Positions 7,882 to 15,524 of a stretch of 42,519 nt of DNA are shown piece by piece. Every line of letters begins with the position of its first letter. Positions within the stretch are counted from its first letter, which is position 1. A program made the translations under genes and the position numbers. Source of the DNA: Candidatus Bathyarchaeota archaeon. Lineage in GTDB: Archaea > Thermoproteota > Bathyarchaeia > TCS64 > B23. The notes under the pieces are model-generated. The model was given only the letters and a program-made list of their open reading frames with translations, was not told the origin of the DNA and ran no database searches. The stretch spans positions 1 to 42,519 of the forward strand of contig CALEIY010000006.1 of NCBI GenBank assembly GCA_937898665.1, written 5' to 3'.

Positions 7882-8478
7882 ATGAGATATCATCTATCGA
7901 CGCCGATCCCAGAGGAGGAGATTAGAAGGCTGAGGGTTGGAGATATCCTATACATCGATGGGATGATGGTTACAGCGCGGGATGAGGCCCATAAGAAGGC
8001 CCTGGAACTCCATGAGCGGGGTGAGAAGCCCCCAATAGATTTCAGGGGACTAGCCATCTTCCACTGCGGCCCAATAGTGAAGAGGAAGGGCGACAGGTGG
8101 AGGGTGGTCGCCGCTGGTCCTACGACCTCGATGAGGATGGAGATATTCGAAGATCGCTTCATAGAGGTCTATAGACCGGCGGTCATCATCGGAAAGGGAG
8201 GTATGGGGGAGAGAACCTCCAAAGCCTGTCAGAGATATGGATGCGTCTACGCAGCCTTCACGGGGGGAGCAGCCCTATTGGCTGCTGAGAGGATCAAGGC
8301 CGTTAGAGATGTCTATTGGCTGGAGGAGCTGGGCATGCCTGAATGCCTCTGGGTCTTCGAGGTTGAGGGCTTCGGCCCCCTCATCGTCACCATCGACACT
8401 CACGGGGGAAACCTCACCGAGGAGGTGAAGCAGAAGGTGTGGGAACGCTTCGAGAGTCTAAAGGCGTCACTGAGGTGA
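7882..8478 (+). CDS. class I fumarate hydratase, beta subunit (C-terminal-type domain)
   Basis: This is one half of the two-subunit [4Fe-4S] fumarase, which reversibly hydrates fumarate to malate. The N-terminus (STPIPEEEIRRLRVGDILYIDG) and the motifs FHCGPIV, GPTTSMRM and GKGGM are typical of the beta subunit or Fumerase_C domain. I chose ATG 7882, not the ORF-track GTG 7873, because that GTG lies inside the ribosome site AAGGAGGTG. The length of 198 residues is usual. The gene order is beta then alpha, and it is transcribed away from the fumarate-reductase-like operon, whose likely substrate it makes or uses. Confidence 0.93.
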   Translation: MRYHLSTPIPEEEIRRLRVGDILYIDGMMVTARDEAHKKALELHERGEKPPIDFRGLAIFHCGPIVKRKGDRWRVVAAGPTTSMRMEIFEDRFIEVYRPAVIIGKGGMGERTSKACQRYGCVYAAFTGGAALLAAERIKAVRDVYWLEELGMPECLWVFEVEGFGPLIVTIDTHGGNLTEEVKQKVWERFESLKASLR

Positions 8479-8483
8479 GATCC

Positions 8484-9362
8484 ATGGAGCTGGAGAGGGT
8501 TGTTCTGGAGACCGCAGTCGAGCTCCTCCGTAGGGCCTCGACGCAGCTCCCAAAGCCCTACATAGAGGCTATGAGGAAGGCCCTGGAGGAGATGGAGGGG
8601 GAGATCGGGAAGGCTCAGCTCGGCAACATACTGGAGGATGCCAGGCTGGCCGCTGAGGGTTCGCTTCCAATCTGCCAGGACACGGGCATCGTCGCCTTCC
8701 TCATCGAGTTGGGCGACGATTTCCCGATAAGGTCGAGGCTTAAAGACATCCTCATTGAGGCGACGAGGAGGGCCACCGAGGAGATTCCCCTTAGGCCGAA
8801 CGCCGTCGACCTCTTCGAGGGGAACACCGGAGACAACGTCGGCCTCCAGGGGCATGTCCCCATCCTATACATAGACCTCGTGGAGGGCGATGAGCTAAGG
8901 TTGACGGCCATGCCTAAGGGTGGGGGGAGCAGCAACGTCGCCGCGCATAGGATGCTGAAGCCAGGCGTAGGCCTAAGAGGCGTGAAGGAGTTCGTCCTCG
9001 AAGCCGTGGCCACAGCCGGATCGCTGGGCTGCCCACCCTACTTCGTAGGTGTAGGCATAGGAGGGGGAGAAGACCTATGCATGCTACTGGCGAAGAAGGC
9101 TCTACTTAGACCCTTCGGTGAGAGGCATCCAGACCCGAGGATCGCCGAGATGGAGAGAGAGCTGCTGGAGAAGATCAATCAGCTCGGCATAGGGGTCATG
9201 GGCCTCGGCGAGGGCCCCACAGCCTTAGACGTCCACATCGAGATCGCGGCAAGGCATCCGGCGTCGCTGCCAGTCGGCGTAGTCCTAAGCTGCTGGGCGC
9301 TGAGGCATGCGACAGCTGTGATAAGGGCTGATGGAACCGTCGTCTGGGAGCCTCAGCGGTGA
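8484..9362 (+). CDS. class I fumarate hydratase, alpha subunit (N-terminal-type domain)
   Basis: This is the iron-sulfur catalytic half of the two-subunit fumarase. Three well-spaced cysteines are candidate cluster ligands: LPICQDTG near residue 65, LGCPPYF near residue 182 and LSCWALRH near residue 275. GNTGDNVG and the loop GGGSSNVA are also present. ATG 8484 follows GAGGTGA, which overlaps the beta-subunit stop, with a 5-6 nt spacer; the ORF-track start 8439 lies inside the beta gene. The length of 292 residues is normal. It is translationally linked to both the beta gene and the following MoaD-like gene. Confidence 0.93.
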   Translation: MELERVVLETAVELLRRASTQLPKPYIEAMRKALEEMEGEIGKAQLGNILEDARLAAEGSLPICQDTGIVAFLIELGDDFPIRSRLKDILIEATRRATEEIPLRPNAVDLFEGNTGDNVGLQGHVPILYIDLVEGDELRLTAMPKGGGSSNVAAHRMLKPGVGLRGVKEFVLEAVATAGSLGCPPYFVGVGIGGGEDLCMLLAKKALLRPFGERHPDPRIAEMERELLEKINQLGIGVMGLGEGPTALDVHIEIAARHPASLPVGVVLSCWALRHATAVIRADGTVVWEPQR

Positions 9363-9366
9363 TCCG

Positions 9367-9663
9367 ATGCCCATAAGGGTGAGGGTTCTCCTCCTCGGAA
9401 CCTTCAGGGAGGCCTCAGGGAGGGGGGAGGTAGAGCTTAGGCTGTCAACTCCAAAGGCGACCGTCGCGGATGTGGTGGGGGAGCTCGTCAGGGCGATGGG
9501 TGAGAGGCTTAGGAGGGAGCTTATAGACCCCCTATCTGGGACGCCTCTACCTACAGCCCTCATACTCCTAAATGGGGTGGAGATCAACAACCTCGAAGGC
9601 CTCGAAACCGAGATACTCGACGGAGACACCCTCACCCTACTACCCGTCGTCCACGGAGGATAG
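9367..9663 (+). CDS. MoaD/ThiS-family ubiquitin-like sulfur carrier
   Basis: A 98-residue beta-grasp protein ending in the diagnostic di-glycine (VVHGG). In this family the C-terminus is adenylated and thiocarboxylated to carry sulfur for molybdopterin/tungstopterin synthesis or tRNA thiolation, or is used for protein conjugation (SAMP/TtuB). The core GVEINNLEGLETEILDGDTLTLLP is typical. ATG 9367 is set by GGTGA overlapping the fumarase alpha stop; the ORF-track start is inside that gene. It is cotranscribed with fumarase and lies 158 nt upstream of the TtuA-type thiolase, so it could be that enzyme's sulfur donor. The alternative role is MoaD for the tungsten enzyme elsewhere in the window. 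Confidence 0.85.
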   Translation: MPIRVRVLLLGTFREASGRGEVELRLSTPKATVADVVGELVRAMGERLRRELIDPLSGTPLPTALILLNGVEINNLEGLETEILDGDTLTLLPVVHGG

Positions 9664-9683
9664 AGGGAGGGGGCCTCACCAGG

Positions 9684-9722
9684 GGAGGCTTAGAGGAGCT
9701 CCGAATCCATGGGGGAGCCTCC
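9684..9722 (+). other. imperfect hairpin after the fumarase-moaD operon
   Basis: GGAGGCT (9684-9690) pairs with AGCCTCC (9716-9722) around a 25-nt loop that itself holds the self-complementary GGAGCTCC. It may be a terminator-proximal or mRNA 3'-end structure. No strong T-run follows at once, so its role is uncertain. Confidence 0.3.
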
Positions 9723-9789
9723 GAAACCGCCAAAATCCCCAAAATTTCACCTCCTTGTTCACGCCATGCATAGGCAGGGGTGAGGCTGA

Positions 9790-9797
9790 TTTATATC
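9790..9797 (+). promoter_or_regulatory. TATA box of the ttuA-type gene
   Basis: TTTATATC is centred about 28 nt upstream of the TTG at 9822, which implies a leaderless or near-leaderless mRNA. Confidence 0.6.
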
Positions 9798-9821
9798 TAA
9801 GCGGAGAGATACCAGAGCGGG

Positions 9822-10754
9822 TTGGATAGGAAGCCTCCCCTCTGCACCCTCTGCGGGTCGAGACCCTCCATCTACCATAGACGCTACTCCGGTGAGCGGC
9901 TCTGCGCCAGATGCTTCATCAAGACGATTAGAGAGCGGGTTGAGCGGACGATAGCGAGATTCAAGATGTTCGAATACAACAGCCGGATAGCCGTAGCAGT
10001 CTCAGGGGGGAAGGACAGCCTAAACCTGCTCCACCTCCTACATGAGATCGAGGAGAAGTTCCCAAAGGCCGAGCTGATAGCCATCTCCATCGATGAGGGC
10101 ATAGAGGGCTATAGGGATGAAGCCTTAAGATTCGCATCGGAGGCCTGCCGGAGGCTGGGCGTAGAGCATCACATAACATCCTTCAAAGAACTCTACGGCT
10201 TCACCCTCGATGAGATAGCTGAGAGACATATCGGAGAGGTCACCACCTGCACCTACTGCGGCGTCCTACGGCGTAGAGCATTAAACACCGCTGCCCGAGA
10301 GGTAGAGGCGGATCGATTGGCGACGGCTCACAACCTCGACGACATGGCTCAGACGGCTCTACTAAACCTCCTACGGGGAGACTTGAGGAGGATGAGGTTG
10401 ATGCATCCAGCCGGCTTCAGCCTTGAGGGGTTTGTGAGGAGGGTTAAGCCCTATTGCGAGGTTCCCGAGCGGGAGTCGACGCTGTTGGCATATATCAGGG
10501 GCCTAGGCTTCCAGACAAAGCCCTGCCCCTACGCGGAGGAGGCGATGAGAAGTGACATAAGGAGATTCCTCAACTATATGGAGGCTCGTAGGCCTGGAAC
10601 CAAGTTCATAGTCTACCGGACGGCCCTTCGGATCATAGAATCCCTCGGAGCCGTGGAAGAGTCTGTGGGAGGAGTCTGTAAGCTCTGCGGCGAGCCTACG
10701 ACGGGTGAGATCTGCCGAGTCTGTCAGCTTCTCGGGGAGTTGGAGAAACGTTAG
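9822..10754 (+). CDS. ttuA: TtuA/Ncs6-family tRNA 2-thiolation enzyme
   Basis: This is an adenylating PP-loop enzyme that thiolates a tRNA uridine (U54 in thermophiles, or wobble U34) using sulfur from a ubiquitin-like carrier. Seen in order: an N-terminal zinc finger (CTLCGSRP..LCARC), the PP-loop VSGGKDSL near residue 59, the cysteine pair CTYC near residue 142 that holds the catalytic cluster, the third cysteine in TKPCPYAEE near residue 226, and a C-terminal zinc finger (CKLC..CRVC). At 310 residues it has full family length. The start is TTG 9822: the TATA box is positioned for transcription to begin next to it, and no better start exists. A MoaD-like gene lies upstream. Confidence 0.92.
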   Translation: MDRKPPLCTLCGSRPSIYHRRYSGERLCARCFIKTIRERVERTIARFKMFEYNSRIAVAVSGGKDSLNLLHLLHEIEEKFPKAELIAISIDEGIEGYRDEALRFASEACRRLGVEHHITSFKELYGFTLDEIAERHIGEVTTCTYCGVLRRRALNTAAREVEADRLATAHNLDDMAQTALLNLLRGDLRRMRLMHPAGFSLEGFVRRVKPYCEVPERESTLLAYIRGLGFQTKPCPYAEEAMRSDIRRFLNYMEARRPGTKFIVYRTALRIIESLGAVEESVGGVCKLCGEPTTGEICRVCQLLGELEKR

Positions 10755-10832
10755 GTTTTAATTTAAGGAGTAATGATATAAACCTACCTTATTTGTCTCC
10801 TCAAGGTTGAAGGTTAAAGGGGGTTTTGCGAT

Positions 10833-11903
10833 ATGGGGAAGATTAGGGTAGCTATAGCTGGTCTGGGAAACTGCGCCTCAGCCCTAATACAGGGGGTGGA
10901 GTTCTACAAGGATTGGGAAGGCGACTCAATACCAGGGTTGATGCACATAAACTTCGGAGGCTACAGGGTCGGCGACATCGAGTTCGTGGCGGCCTTCGAC
11001 GTCAATAGCCTCAAGATCGGGAAGGACATCGCCGAGGCCATCTTCGTTGAGCCGAACTGCTGCGCCAAGATATGCGATGTACCCCCGATGGGTGTGAAGG
11101 TGCTTCCAGGCCCCATCTCCGACGGCGTCGCCCCCCACATGTTCGAGGCCTTCCACGTAGATAGGAATCTGAAGCCCGTCGACGTCGCGGAGGTTTTGAG
11201 GGAGAGTAGGGCTGACATGTTGATCAACTATCTCCCCGTCGGAAGCTATGAGGGGACACGGCTCTACGCTGAGGCAGCCCTAGAAGCCGGATGCGCCTTC
11301 ATAAACTGCATACCCGAGTTTATCGCCTCTGATGAGGCTTGGGCTAAGAGATTCGAGGAGGCTGGGCTGCCGATCGCCGGCGACGACATAAAGAGTCAGG
11401 TTGGCGCCACTATCCTCCACAGGGTGCTGGCGGAGCTATTCCATGATAGGGGCGTCCACATCGATGCGATGTATCAGCTCAACATCGGTGGGAACACCGA
11501 CTTCCTCAACATGACCGTGGAGGAGCGACTTAAGACGAAGAGGGTGAGTAAGACTGAGGCTGTGAAGTGCCTACTGCCCTACGATGTTCCAACCCGTATA
11601 GGGCCATCGGACTACGTCCCCTTCCTGGAGGATAAGAAGATATGCTTCATACGCATCGACGGCCACGGCTTCGGGAACCTCCCCATAAGGCTGGATGCGA
11701 AGCTGGTGGTGAACGACTCGCCTAACAGCGCTGGAGTCGTCATCGACGTCATAAGGGCCGTGAAGATCGCCCTGGATCGAGGTATTGCGGGGCCTCTCAT
11801 CAGTATATCAGCCTACGCCTTCAAGCATCCTCCAGTTCAGGTGAGCGACAAGATCGCTAGGATGTGGGTTGAGGAATTCATAGAGGGAAAAAGGGAGCGA
11901 TAA
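10833..11903 (+). CDS. ino1: inositol-1-phosphate synthase (archaeal type)
   Basis: It converts glucose-6-phosphate to L-myo-inositol-1-phosphate with NAD, feeding inositol phospholipid head groups or di-inositol-phosphate solutes. The NAD-binding loop GLGNCASAL is near residue 10. The family signature GDDIKSQVGATILHR is near residue 188, followed by QLNIGGNTDFLNM. At 356 residues it matches the short archaeal/actinobacterial type. A TATA-like box (gatataaacc, about 10774-10783) lies upstream and AAGGGGG precedes the ATG. It is a single-gene unit convergent with TFB, with only 2 nt between their stops. Confidence 0.93.
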   Translation: MGKIRVAIAGLGNCASALIQGVEFYKDWEGDSIPGLMHINFGGYRVGDIEFVAAFDVNSLKIGKDIAEAIFVEPNCCAKICDVPPMGVKVLPGPISDGVAPHMFEAFHVDRNLKPVDVAEVLRESRADMLINYLPVGSYEGTRLYAEAALEAGCAFINCIPEFIASDEAWAKRFEEAGLPIAGDDIKSQVGATILHRVLAELFHDRGVHIDAMYQLNIGGNTDFLNMTVEERLKTKRVSKTEAVKCLLPYDVPTRIGPSDYVPFLEDKKICFIRIDGHGFGNLPIRLDAKLVVNDSPNSAGVVIDVIRAVKIALDRGIAGPLISISAYAFKHPPVQVSDKIARMWVEEFIEGKRER

Positions 11904-11905
11904 CC

Positions 11906-12835
11906 TTAGAGCTCCACCCTTATGTTGAGCCTCTGAATCAGCTCTTTATACCTATTCCTTATGGTGACCTCGGTGACGTGCGCTCCCTTAGCTATCTCGC
12001 CCTGGGTTCTACGCTCATCGGTTAGGAGGCTCGCTATATAGGTGGCTGCGGCGGCTATCCCCGCGGGGCCTCTACCGCAGGTTAGCCTAAGCTCTATGGC
12101 TCGTTTCAGGATTCTCATCGCTATCTCCTCGGCGTCGCCTGAGAGGGAGAGCTGGCTGATGAACTTCGACACATAGCTCTTCGGGTCGACGGGTGGAACC
12201 TTGACGCTTAGCTTCCGGAGTAGGAACCTGTAGTTTCGACCCCCCTCCTTCTTCGATATGTGGGCTGCCCTCGCCACCTCCTCCAAGGTGCGGACGACGT
12301 TGCACTGTCGGCAGGCCATGTAGATGGAGGCGGCGGCCACCCCCTGGATCGATCTCCCCCTTATGAGGCGCTGCTTCACTATACGTCGATACAGCACCGA
12401 GGCGGTCTCCAGGACGTTCTTTGGGAGATTCAGCTTATATGCGACCTTCGTCAGCTCTGAGAGGGCGTAGGCGAGGTTCCTCTCCGTCGCCCCCGAGACC
12501 TTCGACCTTCGATGCCACTTCCTCAACCGATAAACCTTCGCCTTCTCAACGGGCTTCAGCTTCCGTCCATAGATGTCCCTGTCATGCCAGTCGATGATAG
12601 TTGAGAGACCCTTATCATGGATTGTCCACGTCAATGGAGCTCCAACTCGGGTTCTCCGCTCCCTCTGCTCCTCGTCGAAGGCTCTCCACTCAGGCCCCTG
12701 ATCGAATAGTGAGGTGGAGATGACGTATCCACAGTTGGCGCAGACGATCTCCCCAACCTCATAATCTCTGATCAGCTCGGTGCTCCCGCACTCGGAGCAG
12801 ACTAGGATTCGCTCCCTCTCCTCCCTCCTGGTCAA
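11906..12835 (-). CDS. tfb: transcription initiation factor B, copy 1
   Basis: This is the archaeal TFIIB homologue that bridges TBP and RNA polymerase at the promoter. An N-terminal zinc ribbon (CSEC..CANC, residues 13-37) is followed by the B-reader region (GPEWRAFDEEQRERRTRVG) and two cyclin-like repeats, the second ending in GPAGIAAAATYIA and the helix-turn-helix TEVTIRNRYKEL. At 309 residues it is full length. The start is TTG 12835, set by GGGAGGTGA overlapping the gar1 stop. The gar1-tfb pairing is common in archaea. A second TFB lies at 26414-27334. Confidence 0.96.
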   Translation of the reverse strand: MTRREERERILVCSECGSTELIRDYEVGEIVCANCGYVISTSLFDQGPEWRAFDEEQRERRTRVGAPLTWTIHDKGLSTIIDWHDRDIYGRKLKPVEKAKVYRLRKWHRRSKVSGATERNLAYALSELTKVAYKLNLPKNVLETASVLYRRIVKQRLIRGRSIQGVAAASIYMACRQCNVVRTLEEVARAAHISKKEGGRNYRFLLRKLSVKVPPVDPKSYVSKFISQLSLSGDAEEIAMRILKRAIELRLTCGRGPAGIAAAATYIASLLTDERRTQGEIAKGAHVTEVTIRNRYKELIQRLNIRVEL

Positions 12836-12839
12836 GGAT

Positions 12840-13079
12840 TCACCTCCCTAAGATGTAGAGCGGCTCATCAACATATCTCTCGGGGTTCTCAATCGTCGGC
12901 CTCACAGCTATATAGGGGCTTGAAACCGGCCCGAAGAGGTCGTAGACGAAGCCGATCCTACGCCCCTCCCTGTCGAGGACCGGAGTCCCTATCCTGGCTT
13001 TATGCTCAGCCTTCATTATCAGGTTTCCACTGCTCCTCGATATGTGGGAGGGGACTCCGATCCTGATCTTCCTCCTCAT
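12840..13079 (-). CDS. gar1: H/ACA RNP protein Gar1
   Basis: Gar1 is the small protein of the H/ACA guide-RNA pseudouridylation complex and contacts Cbf5. The core ARIGTPVLDREGRRIGFVYDLFGPVSSPYIAV is the conserved RNA-binding beta barrel. At 79 residues it is a normal compact archaeal Gar1. Its stop overlaps the ribosome site of tfb, so the two are translationally coupled. The promoter holds a perfect 16-bp palindrome between the TATA box and the expected start. Confidence 0.93.
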   Translation of the reverse strand: MRRKIRIGVPSHISRSSGNLIMKAEHKARIGTPVLDREGRRIGFVYDLFGPVSSPYIAVRPTIENPERYVDEPLYILGR

Positions 13080-13095
13080 AGAACCCCTCTGAAAC

Positions 13096-13111
13096 TATGA
13101 TAGCTATCATA
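13096..13111. promoter_or_regulatory. 16-bp perfect palindrome in the gar1-tfb promoter
   Basis: TATGATAGCTATCATA is perfectly self-complementary. It lies between a TATA-like element (minus-strand ATTAATAAAG, 13117-13126) and the gar1 ATG at 13079, covering about -16 to -1 of the predicted transcription start. The placement is what an operator for a dimeric repressor would have. Confidence 0.5.
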
Positions 13112-13116
13112 CTCTC

Positions 13117-13126
13117 CTTTATTAAT
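13117..13126 (-). promoter_or_regulatory. TATA box of gar1-tfb
   Basis: The minus strand reads ATTAATAAAG about 42 nt upstream of the gar1 ATG, predicting a leader of about 16 nt and a promoter separate from the upstream S8e-SRP19 genes. Confidence 0.45.
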
Positions 13127-13131
13127 CTTCT

Positions 13132-13428
13132 TTATATCCTCCTCTTCCTCCTTAAGCTCCTAATAGTCTCGGCCAGCTCCCTCAAAAGCCTCGTTTTAGG
13201 CCTATCCTTATCGACGAGAACCATCCCCGTCCTCCTCCATGGCATCCTCGGATAAGCTGCGTCGGCTTTTAACTCGGGGTTTAAACCTAGGGTGGAGGCC
13301 GCTAGGTAGACCTCTTCAGCCTTCACATCCCTCAGAGCCAGCCTTAAGGGGATTCTACGCCCAAGGCTTCTAGGATAGGATGCGTCGAGGTAGATAGGCC
13401 AGACGACGAGCCTCCCCCTAAGCCTCAT
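13132..13428 (-). CDS. srp19: signal recognition particle 19 kDa protein SRP19
   Basis: SRP19 binds 7S RNA and prepares it for SRP54 binding during protein targeting to the membrane. At 98 residues it has archaeal length. The N-terminus VVWPIYLDASYPRSLGRRIP and the loop ADAAYPRMPWRRTGMVLV match the family's conserved RNA-contact segments, and a basic tail ends the protein. It lies 12 nt after the S8e stop in a two-gene unit. Confidence 0.95.
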   Translation of the reverse strand: MRLRGRLVVWPIYLDASYPRSLGRRIPLRLALRDVKAEEVYLAASTLGLNPELKADAAYPRMPWRRTGMVLVDKDRPKTRLLRELAETIRSLRRKRRI

Positions 13429-13440
13429 AGACCTCGCCGA

Positions 13441-13824
13441 CTACTCCTCGATGGGGATGGCGTTCAAAACACCGTTCTGCCCGGGTCTGGATATGATCTT
13501 GGCTAAACCCCTCTCGGTTCTCACGATGGTTCCCTTGGTGATGATGCCCCTCCTATCCCAGTCGACGTTCGCAGGGTTCTTAACGACGGAGAGTATCCTC
13601 ACCCGCTCCGTCTTCCCAGTCTTTGGATCCGAGAGATTCACCCATCGATCAGAGACGAGCTTAACCTTTAGGCCGCCGCCCTTCGTCCTCTCCAGCTTCC
13701 TCTCAGGCTCTCCAAGCTGGGTCTCAACGGGGAAACGGCCGGCCTCATATTTACGCCTCTTCCTATACGCCTTCTTCCGTCCGCCGGTTCTCTTCCTCTT
13801 CGTCAGGTCGTCATGCCACACCAA
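13441..13824 (-). CDS. rps8e: ribosomal protein S8e
   Basis: An archaeal/eukaryotic-specific small-subunit ribosomal protein. The 127-residue sequence has the basic N-terminus (KRKRTGGRKKAYRKRRKYE) and the core KNPANVDWDRRGIITKGTIV typical of S8e. The start is GTG 13824, giving MVWHDD. It is cotranscribed with srp19 and divergent from hypE, with which it appears to share one TATA sequence. Confidence 0.95.
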   Translation of the reverse strand: MVWHDDLTKRKRTGGRKKAYRKRRKYEAGRFPVETQLGEPERKLERTKGGGLKVKLVSDRWVNLSDPKTGKTERVRILSVVKNPANVDWDRRGIITKGTIVRTERGLAKIISRPGQNGVLNAIPIEE

Positions 13825-13860
13825 GTGGTGAACCCCTCTCCACTCCCATCCTCCACGCGA

Positions 13861-13870
13861 GATATAAAAG
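13861..13870. promoter_or_regulatory. TATA element shared by rps8e (minus) and hypE (plus)
   Basis: GATATAAAAG is the only strong TATA-like sequence in the 74-nt gap between the two start codons. On the plus strand it lies about 33 nt before the hypE ATG; on the minus strand CTTTTATATC lies about 42 nt before the rps8e GTG. Both distances suit archaeal initiation. Confidence 0.5.
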
Positions 13871-13898
13871 GCGTGCGGTCAGAGAATACTGAGCCGCG

Positions 13899-14927
13899 AT
13901 GGAGGGTGGGGAGATCATCAGGCTGAGCCATGGAGCCGGCGGAGCCTACATGGATGAACTCATCAGACGGCTCTTCCTAGAGGGGTTCAGGCTTAGGAAG
14001 GCCCTCGACGGCGTGGGCTTAGACGCCCTCGACGATGGGGCGTCTCTGAGGGTGGGCGACAGGGAAGTCGTCGTCTCCATCGACGGCCACACGGTAGACC
14101 CCATCTTCTTCCCAGGAGGCGATCTGGGTAGATTAGCCATCTCGGGGGCCGTCAACGACGTCGCCGTCATGGGTGCCAGACCCGTCGCCATACTCGACGC
14201 CATCATCGTGGAGGAGGGATACAGCATGGAGAAGTTGAGGAGGCTGGTGAGATCGATGAATGAGACCGCCCAGGAGGCTGGGGTGGCCATCATAAGCGGA
14301 GACTTCAAGGTTATGCCCCGAGGCCACCTGGATAGAGTTGTGATCACCACCTGCTCCATAGGCCTCCTAGAGGCTGGGAGACGCATCCTCGACAGCGGCG
14401 CGAGACCTGGAGATAAGGTCATCATCACAGGCCCAATAGGGGATCACGGCATCGCCTTGATGTCGGCCCGGGAGGGCCTAGAGTTCGAGACGGAGCTGAG
14501 ATCCGATGTGGCCCCCATATGGTGCGTCGTCGAGGCCGCCCTGAAGGCGGGGGAGGTGAGGGCGATGAAGGATCCAACAAGGGGAGGCCTCTCAGCGGCT
14601 TTAAACACCATAGCGGAGAAATCCGGCGTTAGCATCTGGATCGACGAGGATCGAGTTCCCATTAGAGAGGAGGTGAGAGCTGCCTCCGAGATGCTCGGCC
14701 TCGACCCCTACGAGGTGACCTGCGAGGGGAGGGCTATCATCATCGTCAGCCCCGAGACAGCTGACGACGTCGTCAGGGCCGTGCGGAGAACCAGGTATGG
14801 GGAAGGGGCTGAGATAATCGGCGAGGTTAGGGGTGAGAGACCTGGATATGTGCTGCTGAGAACGATGGTTGGAGGGACAAGGGTTTTGAGGAAACCCCTT
14901 GGAGAGCCTATACCAAGGGTCTGCTAA
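13899..14927 (+). CDS. hypE: hydrogenase maturation protein HypE
   Basis: HypE dehydrates a carbamoylated C-terminal cysteine to a thiocyanate, supplying the cyanide ligands of [NiFe] hydrogenases with HypF. The 342-residue protein has the AIR-synthase/PurM fold motifs (LSHGAGG at the start, LDDGASL, SGAVNDVAVMGARP, DPTRGGLSAAL) and ends exactly in PIPRVC, the reactive-cysteine tail. No hydrogenase or other hyp gene is in the window, so partners must lie elsewhere. The short leader (about 7 nt) follows the shared TATA box. Confidence 0.96.
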   Translation: MEGGEIIRLSHGAGGAYMDELIRRLFLEGFRLRKALDGVGLDALDDGASLRVGDREVVVSIDGHTVDPIFFPGGDLGRLAISGAVNDVAVMGARPVAILDAIIVEEGYSMEKLRRLVRSMNETAQEAGVAIISGDFKVMPRGHLDRVVITTCSIGLLEAGRRILDSGARPGDKVIITGPIGDHGIALMSAREGLEFETELRSDVAPIWCVVEAALKAGEVRAMKDPTRGGLSAALNTIAEKSGVSIWIDEDRVPIREEVRAASEMLGLDPYEVTCEGRAIIIVSPETADDVVRAVRRTRYGEGAEIIGEVRGERPGYVLLRTMVGGTRVLRKPLGEPIPRVC

Positions 14928-14945
14928 ACTGGAATGACATGGCTG

Positions 14946-15524
14946 TCAGAGAGGCCTACACCCAACCCTATTAGACTTCAAGCCCTCATCTATGCGTCTA
15001 ATCCTCATCTCGTTGAAGAGCATCCTGAGTTGAAGCTTGATCTTAGCCGGATTCTGGCTGAAGCCGAAGTAGTCAGCGAAGTAGGGGGTTGTCCTAACTA
15101 TGATCCTCCCATCCTCATTCCGCTCCCTTATGATGAGACCCCTCTCCTCCAGCAGCCTGAGATGCGTGTAGGCGTGTCTACCCCTCTCGGCGATGATGGC
15201 CTTCTGCTCTATGGGTTGATGATAGGCTATGTAGGATAGCGTCTTCAGAGGCCCCTGGGTGAGCAGCGGCCTACGGGCTAGGCGTCTCACTAGGCTCTCA
15301 AACTCGCCTTTGAGCTTCATAACGGCTCTCCCATCGGGTAGAACCCTTATCTCCAGGGCGCTACCCCGATCCTCGTATCTCCTCCTCAACTCCTCTAGGA
15401 GTCTTAGGACAACCCTATCCGATGTGGTTTTGATGAGGCGTTTAAGCCTCTTAAGCTCCACGGGTCTACCAGCGGAGTAGAGAGCGGCCTCGATAAGCGA
15501 CAATCGATCGCGTCTACCCGCCAT
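14946..15524 (-). CDS. scpB: segregation and condensation protein ScpB
   Basis: This is the winged-helix kleisin-associated subunit of the SMC-ScpAB condensin. At 192 residues it has tandem winged-helix character. Conserved features are the start LIEAALYSAGRPV, the segment FESLVRRLARRPLLTQGPLKTLSYIAYHQPI, and RGRHAYTHLRLLEERGLI. It overlaps the scpA end by 11 nt and is the last gene of smc-scpA-scpB. It is convergent with hypE. Confidence 0.9.
   Translation of the reverse strand: MAGRRDRLSLIEAALYSAGRPVELKRLKRLIKTTSDRVVLRLLEELRRRYEDRGSALEIRVLPDGRAVMKLKGEFESLVRRLARRPLLTQGPLKTLSYIAYHQPIEQKAIIAERGRHAYTHLRLLEERGLIIRERNEDGRIIVRTTPYFADYFGFSQNPAKIKLQLRMLFNEMRIRRIDEGLKSNRVGCRPL

Noticed and set aside
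9664-9821. Possible small RNA gene between the moaD-like gene and ttuA
   Set aside because: Only a short imperfect hairpin is visible. I found no tRNA-like arms, no clear C/D or H/ACA boxes, and no promoter other than that of ttuA.
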